The notes under the pieces: generated by a model
What the model was told of the DNA's origin: nothing
What the model saw: the letters and a program-made list of their open reading frames with translations, nothing else
Database searches by the model: none
In this document: one piece after another, positions 7,931 to 16,844 of the stretch
Layout of the letters: the number at the start of each line of letters is the position of its first letter
How positions within the stretch are numbered: position 1 is the first letter of the stretch
Translations under genes and position numbers: made by a program
NCBI RefSeq assembly: GCF_010726645.1
Contig: NZ_AP022563.1
Span: 434,001 to 498,000, forward strand
Reading direction: 5' to 3'
From: Mycolicibacterium duvalii
GTDB lineage: Bacteria; Actinomycetota; Actinomycetes; Mycobacteriales; Mycobacteriaceae
Length of the DNA: 64,000 nt

Positions 7931-9100
7931 ATGGCCAGCCCGACAGTTTCGCTCTATCCTCCGGAAGGTTTCGGCGCCCCAAAGCATCGGCACGGACATG
8001 CGTCGCAAGGCGTGACCGGGCTGCCCGCCGGCACCGAGATCTTCTCCGCCGACAACCACATCTCGGTGGCCGACGACATCTTCTACAACCGGTTCCCCGA
8101 CGAACTCAAGGGTGCGGCGCCGCGCATCTGGTACGAGGACGGCGCCTACATGGTCGGGATGAAGGGCAAAGCCTGGACCGGCGGTGACTTCGGCCGTGTG
8201 CTGATGCAGTACGACGATCTCGCCGGGGCAGCGTCGAACAACATCGCGGCCCGCATCACCGAACTCAAAGAAGACGGCATCGACAAGGAACTGGCGTTCC
8301 CGAATGCGGTGCTGGCCCTGTTCCACTACCCGGACAAGGCGTTGCGGGAGAGAGTGTTCCGCATCTACAACGAGCACATCGCCGGTCTGCAGGAGGAGTC
8401 GGGTGGGCACTTCTACGGAGTCGGGCTGATCAACTGGTGGGACCCGAAGGGCACCCGCAGCACCCTCGAGGAGCTCAAGTCCTACGGGATCAAGACGTTC
8501 CTGCTGCCGCTGAACCCGGGCAAGGACGACGACGGCAACATCTACGACTACGGCAGCACCGACATGGACGCGGTGTGGGACGAAATCGAGGCCGCTGGCC
8601 TGCCCGTCAGCCACCACATCGGTGAAACCCCGCCGAAGACGCCGTGCCAGAACAACAGCGTCGTGGTCGGCATGATGGTCAACGTCGACTCGTTCCGGGA
8701 GCAGTTCGCGAAGTATCTGTTCTCGGGGATCCTGGACCGCCACCCCCGGCTCAAGGTCGGATGGTTCGAGGGCGGGATCGCGTGGGTGCCGACGGCCCTG
8801 CAGGATGCCGAGCACATGCTGGCGTCCTATCGGCACATGTTCAACCACGAACTGCAGCACGATATCCGGCACTACTGGGACAACCACATGAGCGCGTCGT
8901 TCATGGTCGACCCGCTCGGGTTGCAGCTCATCGACCGCATCGGCGTCGACAACGTGATGTGGTCGAGCGACTATCCGCACAACGAGAGCACGTTCGGTTA
9001 CTCCGAGAAGTCTCTGGCCACCGTCGTCGAGGCGGTCGGTCCCGAGGCCGCCGTGAAAATCGTCAGCGCCAACGTGCAGAAGTTCCTCGGCATCTCATGA
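7931..9100 (+). CDS. amidohydrolase family protein (PF04909 / ACMSD type)
   Basis: A 389-residue metal-dependent amidohydrolase; ATG 7931 has GGAG eight bases upstream, preferred over TTG 7919. Metal-binding features of the ACMSD-like family are visible: SADNHISV near the N-terminus (the variable HxH/DxH position), VSHHIGE in the middle, WFEGGIAWVP, and the C-terminal Asp in MWSSDYPHNEST. Family members act as decarboxylases or hydrolases on ring-derived acids, often using Zn or Mn. It follows the P450 and overlaps the next gene by 4 bases. A distant relative lies at 32029. Confidence 0.9.
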   Translation: MASPTVSLYPPEGFGAPKHRHGHASQGVTGLPAGTEIFSADNHISVADDIFYNRFPDELKGAAPRIWYEDGAYMVGMKGKAWTGGDFGRVLMQYDDLAGAASNNIAARITELKEDGIDKELAFPNAVLALFHYPDKALRERVFRIYNEHIAGLQEESGGHFYGVGLINWWDPKGTRSTLEELKSYGIKTFLLPLNPGKDDDGNIYDYGSTDMDAVWDEIEAAGLPVSHHIGETPPKTPCQNNSVVVGMMVNVDSFREQFAKYLFSGILDRHPRLKVGWFEGGIAWVPTALQDAEHMLASYRHMFNHELQHDIRHYWDNHMSASFMVDPLGLQLIDRIGVDNVMWSSDYPHNESTFGYSEKSLATVVEAVGPEAAVKIVSANVQKFLGIS

Positions 9101-10365
9101 CGACCTCGACCCGAGCCGGCGTCACCCAGATCGCCCGGACCGGCTACACGTGGCTGGACATCCCCGATGAGCCGGATTTCGCGCGGATGCGCCGGGAGGC
9201 CGGCGCTCGTCTGCGCGCCGCGATGGTCGAACAGGGCGTCGATGCCCTGGTGCTGCTGGGCAACGGCAACGTCATGTACGCCACCGGCATCAGCTGGCCG
9301 CTGGCCGACGCGGGCCTGTCCCATGTGGAGCGTCCGGTCGCGGTCGTGCTGGCCGACGACGAGCACCCACACCTGTTCCTGCCCTTCCGCGAAGGCGCGG
9401 CCATGGAGTCCGGGCTCCCCGACGATCACCTGCACGGGGCGGTCTACCTCGAGTTCGACGAAGGCGTGGCCGACTTCGCCCAGATCCTGGCTGGTCTGAT
9501 TCGGGCCGGCGCGACCGTTGCGACCGACGAACTGACCGGGGCGATGCGGCGGGCCGGCAGCGCGCTGTTTCCCAGCGCGCCGGTGGATGCCGGTCCGGTG
9601 GTCGGTGCAGCCAAACTGGTCAAGACGATCGACCAGATCGCGTGCGTCCGGCGGGCCTGTCAGATCACCGAAGAGGCCGTCGCCGAGATCCAGCAGGCGC
9701 TCGCGCCGGGGGCGCGCCAGATCGACCTGTCCGCACAGTTTGTGCGCCGTGCCTTCGAACTGGGCGCCACCACCAACATGTTCGACTCGATCTGGCAGGC
9801 CATGCCGACGTCGAAGGCCGAGGGCACCTGGACCACCACCGGGGACCTGGCGCTGCCGTTGCTGACCACCGAGCGGGAACTTGCCCAGGGCGATGTGCTG
9901 TGGACTGACGTGTCGATCGCCTACCACGGATTTTGTTCCGACCACGGCCGCACCTGGATCGTCGGTCAGGATCCGACTCCGGCGCAGCAGAAGCAGTTCC
10001 AGAGGTGGGCCGAGATCGTCGATGCGGTGCTCGCGGTGACCAAGGCCGGCGCGACCTGCGGTGACCTCGGGCGCGCGGCGACCGTAGCCGCCGGTGGGCA
10101 GAAGCCGTGGCTGCCGCACTTCTACCTGGGCCACGGCATCGGCACCAGCGCGGCCGAAATGCCGATGATCGGAACCGATCTCGGCCAGGAGTGGGATGAC
10201 AACTTCGTCTTCCCCGCCGGGATGCTGTTGGTGTTCGAGCCGACCGTCTGGGAGGACGGCACCGGAGGCTACCGCGGCGAGGAGATCGTGGTGGTCACCG
10301 AGGACGGCTGGATGCCGTTGACCGAGTATCCCTACGATCCGTACGAGGTGCCCCGTGGGAACTGA
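9097..10365 (+). CDS. M24-family metallopeptidase-like protein (Xaa-Pro peptidase fold), complete metal site
   Basis: A 422-residue creatinase/prolidase-fold protein; ATG 9097 overlaps the amidohydrolase stop. The N-terminal creatinase domain is followed by the pita-bread domain with all five metal ligands present: Asp271 and Asp282 (D-x10-D), His346 in GHGIG, Glu381 in FEP and Glu395 in RGEE. A dinuclear-metal hydrolase is therefore plausible. In M24 proteins activities range from Xaa-Pro peptidase to creatinase and DMSP lyase-like chemistry, so a small-molecule substrate is possible in this catabolic operon. The following gene encodes a second M24 protein that has lost the site, suggesting a heteromer. 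Confidence 0.9.
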   Translation: MTTSTRAGVTQIARTGYTWLDIPDEPDFARMRREAGARLRAAMVEQGVDALVLLGNGNVMYATGISWPLADAGLSHVERPVAVVLADDEHPHLFLPFREGAAMESGLPDDHLHGAVYLEFDEGVADFAQILAGLIRAGATVATDELTGAMRRAGSALFPSAPVDAGPVVGAAKLVKTIDQIACVRRACQITEEAVAEIQQALAPGARQIDLSAQFVRRAFELGATTNMFDSIWQAMPTSKAEGTWTTTGDLALPLLTTERELAQGDVLWTDVSIAYHGFCSDHGRTWIVGQDPTPAQQKQFQRWAEIVDAVLAVTKAGATCGDLGRAATVAAGGQKPWLPHFYLGHGIGTSAAEMPMIGTDLGQEWDDNFVFPAGMLLVFEPTVWEDGTGGYRGEEIVVVTEDGWMPLTEYPYDPYEVPRGN

Positions 10366-11488
10366 GATCGAGGCAGACGGCCGCGCACTGCGGGTGAGCC
10401 GCCGGGAGCGCGCACTGGCGCAGATGGAAGCCCACGACCTCGACATGCTCGTGCTGGGCCGGCAAGCCAACGTGCGCTATATCTCCGGAGCCCCTCAGCT
10501 GTGGGTGGTGGGCACCCGCCCGTTCGGACCGATCTGCGAGTTCGTGCGTGCCACCGGCGAGATTCACCTCAACAGCACGTGGGACGAGGGCATCCCCGAG
10601 GAGATTCCGCACGAGAATCTCTACGGGTTCGCATGGAACCCGATGACACTGGTCGGCATACTGCAGAATATCAACGGCTCCGAGTCGATGCGACGCGTCG
10701 GAACCGATGCGCTGACACCGATGTTCGCCAAGCTGCTGCCGATGGCCTTCCCGAACGCGGAGCTGGTCGACGCCGAACCCGCCATGCAGGCGGCCCGTCG
10801 CGTCAAGACCCCCGAGGAAGTGCAGGCGTTGCGGCGCGCGCTCCTCGTCGCCGAGAAGGGACTGGCCGCCGGTGTCGCTGCGCTCGCTCCGGGCGCCACC
10901 GAGGGGACGCTCGCCGGCGCGGTGTTGCAAGCAGAAGCAGCCGGCGGGGTGAGTACCCCGGCGACCCAGGACGCCGCCTGGGTGACGTCGAAGCAGCATC
11001 CGTGGCGCCGTGCCGACGGAGACGGCGTCGTCCGCGAGGGAGACCTCGTCGCGTTGTCGGCCGGGGTGCTGGCCGACGGGTACGTCGCCGAGGTGGCCCG
11101 CACGCTCCCCGCCGGTGAGCCGACAGACGAGGCGGGGCTGGTGTACCGCCGTCGAGACGAGCTGTGGGACAGGCTTCTCGACGCATGCCGGCCCGGCCTG
11201 GCCGCGAGCGGTTTGCTCGACGCCTATGAGCAGGCCGGCGAGCGCCTGCCGGCGATGCCGGTGGCCCACGGTCTCGGACTCGGTTTCGACCCGCCGGTGG
11301 TCACCCCGGCCCTGCGGGCGACCGCGGAGGCAGACATCTTGGAGGAGGGCATGGTTGTGGCATTGACCGCTTACGTGTGGGAGCACGGCGTCGGTGCGGT
11401 GTTCACCCGCGACGCGGTCCTGATCACCGCGGACGGCCCCGAGGTGATGTCGTCGGCCCCCGTGTACGGCGAGGCCGTTCATGGCTGA
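10355..11488 (+). CDS. M24-family protein with degenerate metal site (probable pseudoenzyme)
   Basis: A 377-residue creatinase/prolidase-fold protein whose GTG start lies inside the end of the preceding M24 gene. The fold is recognisable (N-terminal LGRQANVRYISG, central VKTPEEVQALRRA, AHGLGLGFDPP), but metal ligands are replaced: Ser235 and Glu246 stand where the two Asp should be, His305 is kept, Thr338 replaces the first Glu and Arg352 the second. It is unlikely to bind two metals in the normal way. Because it overlaps a complete homologue, I infer a regulatory or structural subunit of a heteromer, or a different chemistry. Alignment is by eye. Confidence 0.85.
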   Translation: MGTEIEADGRALRVSRRERALAQMEAHDLDMLVLGRQANVRYISGAPQLWVVGTRPFGPICEFVRATGEIHLNSTWDEGIPEEIPHENLYGFAWNPMTLVGILQNINGSESMRRVGTDALTPMFAKLLPMAFPNAELVDAEPAMQAARRVKTPEEVQALRRALLVAEKGLAAGVAALAPGATEGTLAGAVLQAEAAGGVSTPATQDAAWVTSKQHPWRRADGDGVVREGDLVALSAGVLADGYVAEVARTLPAGEPTDEAGLVYRRRDELWDRLLDACRPGLAASGLLDAYEQAGERLPAMPVAHGLGLGFDPPVVTPALRATAEADILEEGMVVALTAYVWEHGVGAVFTRDAVLITADGPEVMSSAPVYGEAVHG

Positions 11489-12440
11489 GCGGCCCGAGCC
11501 CGAGGACATCATCCTCTACGAGAAGGACCCGAAGACCAAGATCGCCACCATCACCTTCAACCGGCCGGACTTCTTGAACGCACCGACGTCGCTGGCCCGG
11601 TTGCGCTACGCCGACGTGCTGCGGGCGGCCAACACCGACAACGACGTGAAAGTCGTGATCATCCGCGGCGTCGGAGACAACCTGGGCAGCGGCGCCGATC
11701 TCCCGGAATTCATGGAGGGCAACGACAATCCGGCGGCGCGGCTGGCGGAGTTGCGTCTCGAGGATGACGGTGTGGGTGAGGTGACGTACCCGCCGAAGGG
11801 CACGTTCCGCAACGGCGCCACCATCAGCGCCTGGTACGCCAACTCCCAGGCCGGCAACCGCGCGCTGCAGGACTTCAAGAAGATCAGCATCGTGGAGGCC
11901 AAGGGTTACTGTTACGGCTGGCACTTCTACCAGTGCGCCGACGCCGACCTGGTGATCTCGTCCGACGATGCGCTGTTCGGCCACCCGTCGTTCCGGTACC
12001 ACGGCTGGGGCCCCCGGATGTGGACCTGGGTGCAGATGATGGGCCTGCGCAAGTTCCAGGAGATGGTGTTCACCGGCCGGCCGTTCACTGCCGCGGAGAT
12101 GTACGACTGCAATTTCCTGAACAAGGTGGTCGCCCGCGACCAGCTGGAAGCCGAGACACAGAAGTACGCGCTGGCCTGCGCGCGGAACCGTCCGGTGGAC
12201 ACCGTGTTCCAGCAGAAGATGTTCTTCGAGATCTTCAAGCAGCAGCAGGGCGAGTACATGGGCAGCCTGCTGAGTGCGTTCTTCGAGTCGATGGGCAACG
12301 GGGTGGCCAACGACAGCGACGACGACCTCGACATGTTCGAGTCGATCGACAGCGGCCTGTCGGCCGCGGTCAACGACAACGACAGCAAGTTCCCTCCGGA
12401 GTTCCGGCTGAGCAAGCGCAATCGGGCCAAGAAGGACTAG
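11481..12440 (+). CDS. crotonase-superfamily protein (enoyl-CoA hydratase-like), catalytic Glu not conserved
   Basis: A 319-residue crotonase-fold protein; ATG 11481 overlaps the M24 stop. The N-terminus (ATITFNRPDFLNAP) and the oxyanion segment NLGSGADLPEF are typical. It carries an insertion around residues 85-125 and a C-terminal extension ending in RLSKRNRAKKD, so it is about 50 residues longer than enoyl-CoA hydratases. In the GYCYGWHFYQCADADLV and FGHPSFRYHG segments, the two hydratase glutamates are replaced (Tyr and Ser by eye). It therefore probably catalyses another CoA-thioester reaction, for example ring hydrolysis or isomerisation. The CoA transferase gene follows after 7 bases. 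Confidence 0.85.
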   Translation: MAERPEPEDIILYEKDPKTKIATITFNRPDFLNAPTSLARLRYADVLRAANTDNDVKVVIIRGVGDNLGSGADLPEFMEGNDNPAARLAELRLEDDGVGEVTYPPKGTFRNGATISAWYANSQAGNRALQDFKKISIVEAKGYCYGWHFYQCADADLVISSDDALFGHPSFRYHGWGPRMWTWVQMMGLRKFQEMVFTGRPFTAAEMYDCNFLNKVVARDQLEAETQKYALACARNRPVDTVFQQKMFFEIFKQQQGEYMGSLLSAFFESMGNGVANDSDDDLDMFESIDSGLSAAVNDNDSKFPPEFRLSKRNRAKKD

Positions 12441-12447
12441 ACCAGCA

Positions 12448-14916
12448 GTGTCTGACTCCGGGATCGAGCCTCCGCTCGCCGGCTATGTCGTCGTCGACCT
12501 GTCCAGTGGGATCGCCGGCAACTACTGCACCAAGCTGTTGGCCGATGCGGGTGCGACCGTCGTCAAAGTGGAGCCGCCGCAGGGCGATCCGTTGCGGCAG
12601 TGGTCGGCGTCGGGGGCGCAGATCATCGACGGCACCGACGGGGCGTTGTTCTCGTTCCTGGCGTGCTCGAAGCACAGTGTGGTGGCCGAGCCGGGTACTG
12701 ATGACGGCTTCGTCGACGCGCTGCTCGCCGGCGCGGACGCGCTGGTTTGGTCGCGTGGGTCCGGCGTCGTCGCGGACCCGCGGTTCGGGCCGGCGGCGAT
12801 CCGGGCGCGTCACCCGCACCTGACGGTCACCGCGATCACCGCGTTCGGCCTCGACGGGCCGTGGAGCGACCGTGCCGCAACCGAGTTCACCCTGCAGGCC
12901 TGGTCCGGGGGGATCGTCGGGTTGGGCCGCGGAGCACCGGACCGGGCGCCGGTCTACGTCGGCGGTCAGGTCGGAGAGTATCTGGCCGGCGCCTACGCCA
13001 GTGTGGCCACGCTGGCCTCACGCTTACGCGGCGGCGCAGAGCTGATCGACCTGTCGATGCTGGAAACCTCGATTCTGGGACTGACGTACTACCCGGTGAG
13101 CTACTACGAGATGCTCGGGCGGCCGTGGCGCGACGCGCGCCGACTGACCGTGCCGGGTATCGCCCGGGCCAAGGACGGCCTCGTCGACATCGGTTGCGGC
13201 ACCGCGCAGCAGTGGTTCGATCTGTGCGCGATGACCGGCCACGTCGAATGGATCGACGAGGAGTCGCCGCTGTCGATCACCCAGCAGGCCAACGAGAAGG
13301 CCGACGAGCTCTACGCATGGGTCGCCGACCAGACCGTCGACGAGATCCGGGATCTGGCCACCGCGTTCCGCATTCCCAACGCCCCGGTGGCCAACGGCGC
13401 CAACGTCGAAGGGCTCGACCACTTCGTGGCGCGCCGCTCGTTCGTCGTCAACCCGCGGGACGGCTTCACCCAGCCCGGCCCGCCCTACCGCATCACGCCG
13501 CCGATGCTGGCGCCGCTGCTGCCCGCGCCGCGCCTCGGCGAGCACACCGAGCACTACCGCTCGCGGAATTGGGGGCACCACCCGCTTGCGGGGGACATTC
13601 CCGGTCGTGATTCGAGCTCGACAGCAGCCGGGAATGCTATTCCGCGGGGGGCGAGTGCACCGCCGCGGCGGGAGGGGTTGCCGTTCGCGGGCCTGCGGGT
13701 GATCGACATGACCACCTTCTGGGCTGGTCCGAGCTGCACCCATCTGCTGGCCATGCTGGGCGCCGACGTCGTCCATGTCGAGTCCACCCGCCACCCGGAC
13801 GGTACCCGGCTCATCGCCGGGATCCCGGTCACCGAACCACAGTGGTGGGAGCGGTCACCGATTTTCTCGGGCCTGAACACCAACAAGCGGGACATCACGC
13901 TGAACCTGCAGAGTGACACCGGAAGAGAGCTTCTCAGGAAACTGATCGTGACGGCCGACGTCGTGGTGGAGAACTTCACCCCGCGGGTGCTGGAGAGCAT
14001 GGGCCTGACCTACGACGCCGTCGCGGCGATCAAGCCCGATGTCGTCATGGTGCGCATGCCCGGGTTCGGTCTGGACGGACCGTGGCGCGACAACCCCGCC
14101 TTCGCCTACGTTATTGAGGCTGCGGCCGGAATCAGCTGGCTGACCGGGTATCCCGATCGCAACCCGTTCGAGCCCTACTCGGTCGGTGATCCCAACGCCG
14201 GCGTCCACGCCTGTCATGCGATTCTGGTCGCGCTCGAGCACCGGCGACGGACCGGGGAGGGGTCCATGGTGGAGGCGGCGATGGTCGACGCGGCACTGAG
14301 TATCGCCGCCGAGCAGGTTATCGAGTACTCGGCGTACGGCGCGCTGCTGGAACGCACCGGTAACCGCGGACCGGCCGCGGCGCCGCAGAATCTGTACCTG
14401 AGTGCTGACATCGACGAGTTCGGCCGACTGGACAGCTGGGTCGCGATCGCGGTCACGACCGACGCGCAGTGGGCGGCGCTGCGCGACGCGCTGGGTAACC
14501 CGCCCTGGGCGATGGCCGATGAGCTCTCCCGCGCCGACGGCCGACGCGCTCGACACGACCTGGTCGACGAGCAGCTGGGTCGCTGGTGCGCCGAGCGTAG
14601 CGCGGATCAGATCGTCGAGGCTCTTTGGCGCAGTGGAGTTCCCGTCGCCAAGGTGCTGCAGCCCCACCGCCAAACGCACATCGACCAGCTGAAGGCCAGA
14701 GGGTTCTTCGAGGCCGTCGAGCATCCCGTGAACCCGGTCACCCCGCACAGCACGCTGCCGTTCAGGTCCTCCCGCGGGCCGGACCGGATCCACACGGCGC
14801 CGGCGCCGCTGCTCGGCCAACACAACGAGCAGGTGCTGACCGAACTCGGGCTCACTGCCGACGACATCGCGCGGCTGGAAGCCGACGGGGTCATCGGCAC
14901 CGCGCCGGCCCGCTAG
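12448..14916 (+). CDS. double-headed CaiB/BaiF type III CoA-transferase
   Basis: An 822-residue protein made of two tandem CoA-transferase family III domains, about residues 8-380 and 412-815, joined by a Ser/Ala/Pro-rich linker. Each half has the N-terminal signature (VVDLSSGIAGNYCTKLLADAGATVVKVE-type in the first, VIDMTTFWAGPSCTHLLAMLGADVVHVE-type in the second). The catalytic Asp position reads Glu177 in the first half (VGEYLAG) and Asp581 in the second (VGDPNAG). Normal family members are about 400 residues and form interlocked dimers, so this fusion could fold as an internal dimer with one orthodox site. It would activate a carboxylic acid to a CoA thioester. GTG start. Confidence 0.9.
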   Translation: MSDSGIEPPLAGYVVVDLSSGIAGNYCTKLLADAGATVVKVEPPQGDPLRQWSASGAQIIDGTDGALFSFLACSKHSVVAEPGTDDGFVDALLAGADALVWSRGSGVVADPRFGPAAIRARHPHLTVTAITAFGLDGPWSDRAATEFTLQAWSGGIVGLGRGAPDRAPVYVGGQVGEYLAGAYASVATLASRLRGGAELIDLSMLETSILGLTYYPVSYYEMLGRPWRDARRLTVPGIARAKDGLVDIGCGTAQQWFDLCAMTGHVEWIDEESPLSITQQANEKADELYAWVADQTVDEIRDLATAFRIPNAPVANGANVEGLDHFVARRSFVVNPRDGFTQPGPPYRITPPMLAPLLPAPRLGEHTEHYRSRNWGHHPLAGDIPGRDSSSTAAGNAIPRGASAPPRREGLPFAGLRVIDMTTFWAGPSCTHLLAMLGADVVHVESTRHPDGTRLIAGIPVTEPQWWERSPIFSGLNTNKRDITLNLQSDTGRELLRKLIVTADVVVENFTPRVLESMGLTYDAVAAIKPDVVMVRMPGFGLDGPWRDNPAFAYVIEAAAGISWLTGYPDRNPFEPYSVGDPNAGVHACHAILVALEHRRRTGEGSMVEAAMVDAALSIAAEQVIEYSAYGALLERTGNRGPAAAPQNLYLSADIDEFGRLDSWVAIAVTTDAQWAALRDALGNPPWAMADELSRADGRRARHDLVDEQLGRWCAERSADQIVEALWRSGVPVAKVLQPHRQTHIDQLKARGFFEAVEHPVNPVTPHSTLPFRSSRGPDRIHTAPAPLLGQHNEQVLTELGLTADDIARLEADGVIGTAPAR

Positions 14917-14925
14917 CCTTCGCCT

Positions 14926-15726
14926 ATGGCCATCACACCGTCGGACATCCTGTTGACCGGACGTGTCGCCGTCGTCACCGGAGCCGGCGCCGGCATCGGG
15001 CGTGGGATCGCCGATGGCCTGGCCGCCTTCGGCGCGTCGGTCGCGGTGTGGGAACGCGACGCCGCCTCCTGCGCGGCAGCCGCCGAGGCCGTCGGCGGCC
15101 TCGGCATCGTGTGCGACGTCCGCGACGGAGAGGCCGTGGACGCGGCGCTGCACCGCACCGAAGCCGAACTGGGCACCGTCTCGATCTTGGTCAACAATGC
15201 GGGCGGCACTTTCCGCTCAGAGCTGCTCGACACCTCCGAGAACGGATGGGATGCCCTCTACCGCAGCAATCTTCGCCATGTCCTGCTGTGCACCCAGCGG
15301 GTGGCGCGGCGTCTTGTCGCCGCTGCGGTGCCGGGCAGCGTCATCAACGTCACCTCCATCGAGGGTGTGCGCGCCGCGCCCGGGTATGCGGCCTACGCCG
15401 CCGCGAAAGCAGGGGTGATCAACTACACCAAGACCGCATCATTCGAGTTGGCGCCGCACGGAATCCGGGTCAATGCGCTGGCCCCGGACCTGACCATGAC
15501 CGAGGGCTTGCAGGCGATGGCCGGCGGCGACGGCGACAGCGGCGCCGCCATCCCGCTGGGCCGCGCCGGTCATGTCGACGAAATCGCCTCGGCAGCGGTG
15601 TTTCTCGCCTCGGATATGTCCCGGTACGTCACGGGCCAGACGCTTCACGTCGACGGCGGCACGGAGGCAGCCGGCGGGTGGTACTTCCATCCCCGCAGCG
15701 GAACCCCGACCCTCGGACCGGCCTAG
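14926..15726 (+). CDS. SDR-family oxidoreductase
   Basis: A 266-residue classical SDR; ATG 14926 lies 9 bases after the CoA-transferase stop. Motifs: TGAGAGIGRGIA, NNAGG, catalytic Ser in TSIEG and YAAAKAG. It closes with YVTGQTLHVDGGTEAAGGW. The sequence WERDAAS after beta2 suggests an NAD-type site. It is the last gene of the left plus-strand run, and its TAG stop overlaps by four bases (CTAG) the stop of the convergent epimerase gene. Role within the pathway is inferred from position only. Confidence 0.9.
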   Translation: MAITPSDILLTGRVAVVTGAGAGIGRGIADGLAAFGASVAVWERDAASCAAAAEAVGGLGIVCDVRDGEAVDAALHRTEAELGTVSILVNNAGGTFRSELLDTSENGWDALYRSNLRHVLLCTQRVARRLVAAAVPGSVINVTSIEGVRAAPGYAAYAAAKAGVINYTKTASFELAPHGIRVNALAPDLTMTEGLQAMAGGDGDSGAAIPLGRAGHVDEIASAAVFLASDMSRYVTGQTLHVDGGTEAAGGWYFHPRSGTPTLGPA

Positions 15727-16784
15727 GAGTCCGGAGCCGGATCGCCCAGGCCGCGACGGATCGCTCCCCATGGGTCGGCATACCTGCCCGGCTGTTTCCA
15801 GTACGCCGAGCGCCGCGTCAGAATCGCCTTCACCAGCGGGGCGAGCAGGGGCAGCACGTACTTGGACGGCCCGGCGCGGCGGTGCGCCTCGGCGAGCATG
15901 TCGGGCCACGAGTGATGCTGGAAACCGAGCGCTTCCTGGGCCCGGGCGGTGTCCATCCAGTCGGTGACGAACCAGTCGTCGTCGCTGTCGGGGTCGCCTT
16001 GGCGGCCCTTCGGCAGGCCGCCCTTGAGACCCCGCGAGCCCGCCAGCGCCGGTCCGACGTCACCCTGGAGCACCCGGTGCGAATCGTCGCCGGCGATGAG
16101 CAGAATCTCGCGTGCGACGTCGGCGGTGGTCGCCGCGGCGAAGGCCCACGCGACGTCACGCACATCCACGGTGTGCAGCCGGCCGTCGGTGGGCAGGGTG
16201 CTCTCGAAGTACAGCGCGTCGAGATTGAGCGCCATGGCTTTCGGGTCGACGGTGAGCACGCCGCCCAGGCGCAGCACCACCCATTCCAGCGCGGACGCCC
16301 GCACGATCGACTCGGCTTCGGCCTTGTGCGCGCTGTAGAGATCGGAGTGCCGCATCGGTGTCTCGGCGGTGACCGGGCCCGTCGAACGGTGCGGGTTGCG
16401 TGCGCCGTACACCGCGTTGCTGGACGCGTGCACGAATCGTGGGGGAGTGGGCTGGGATTCGGCGATACGGACCAACGTCGCGGTGGCCTCGACGTTCACC
16501 CGCCGCGCGAGGGCCCGGTTCTTGTAGATCGCCGGCGGAATGATCGCCGCAAGGTGGATGATCGCCTCGGGTGCGGTGTCGGCCACCAGGCGGGCGGTTT
16601 GATTCTCGTCGGTCAGGTCAACCCAGGTGACGCTGACACCCGCGGGCAGCTGTTCGGCGGCCTTACGGTTGGCCGGGCTGCCGAGGTCGGCGACGACGAC
16701 GTGGCGACCGAGTTCGGACAACCGACGTACGGTTGCAGAACCGACCAGGCCGAAGCCGCCGGTGACCAGCACCGTTCCCGCCAT
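15723..16784 (-). CDS. NAD-dependent epimerase/dehydratase family protein
   Basis: A 353-residue extended SDR. The start at 16784 (MAGTVLVTGGFGLVGSA) is chosen because GGAGG lies a few bases upstream; an upstream ATG at 16811 would add nine residues and sit inside an inverted repeat. Motifs: TGGFGLVG (NAD), HLAAIIPPA, catalytic SSNAVYG and YSAHKAE. Such proteins include UDP-sugar epimerases and 3-beta-hydroxysteroid dehydrogenase-like enzymes; WDTARAQEALGF-type C-terminal sequence is common. It is divergent from the acyltransferase gene at 16845, with a shared 60-base regulatory gap. Confidence 0.88.
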   Translation of the reverse strand: MAGTVLVTGGFGLVGSATVRRLSELGRHVVVADLGSPANRKAAEQLPAGVSVTWVDLTDENQTARLVADTAPEAIIHLAAIIPPAIYKNRALARRVNVEATATLVRIAESQPTPPRFVHASSNAVYGARNPHRSTGPVTAETPMRHSDLYSAHKAEAESIVRASALEWVVLRLGGVLTVDPKAMALNLDALYFESTLPTDGRLHTVDVRDVAWAFAAATTADVAREILLIAGDDSHRVLQGDVGPALAGSRGLKGGLPKGRQGDPDSDDDWFVTDWMDTARAQEALGFQHHSWPDMLAEAHRRAGPSKYVLPLLAPLVKAILTRRSAYWKQPGRYADPWGAIRRGLGDPAPDS

Positions 16785-16810
16785 TATGCCTCCCACCTGC
16801 GGATATGACA

Positions 16811-16827
16811 TTCTCTCATTTGGAGAG
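16811..16827. promoter_or_regulatory. inverted repeat in divergent gap: TTCTC-N7-GAGAG operator candidate
   Basis: TTCTC TCATTTG GAGAG lies midway between the divergent epimerase (16784) and acyltransferase (16845) genes. It matches, with one substitution, TTCTC-N7-GAGAA repeats found at 24969-24985 and 31936-31952, and like the first of these is preceded by CA. This suggests a member of the same TetR regulon, although the repeat is short and could be coincidental. Confidence 0.4.
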
Positions 16828-16844
16828 TAGCATATTCAACCACG

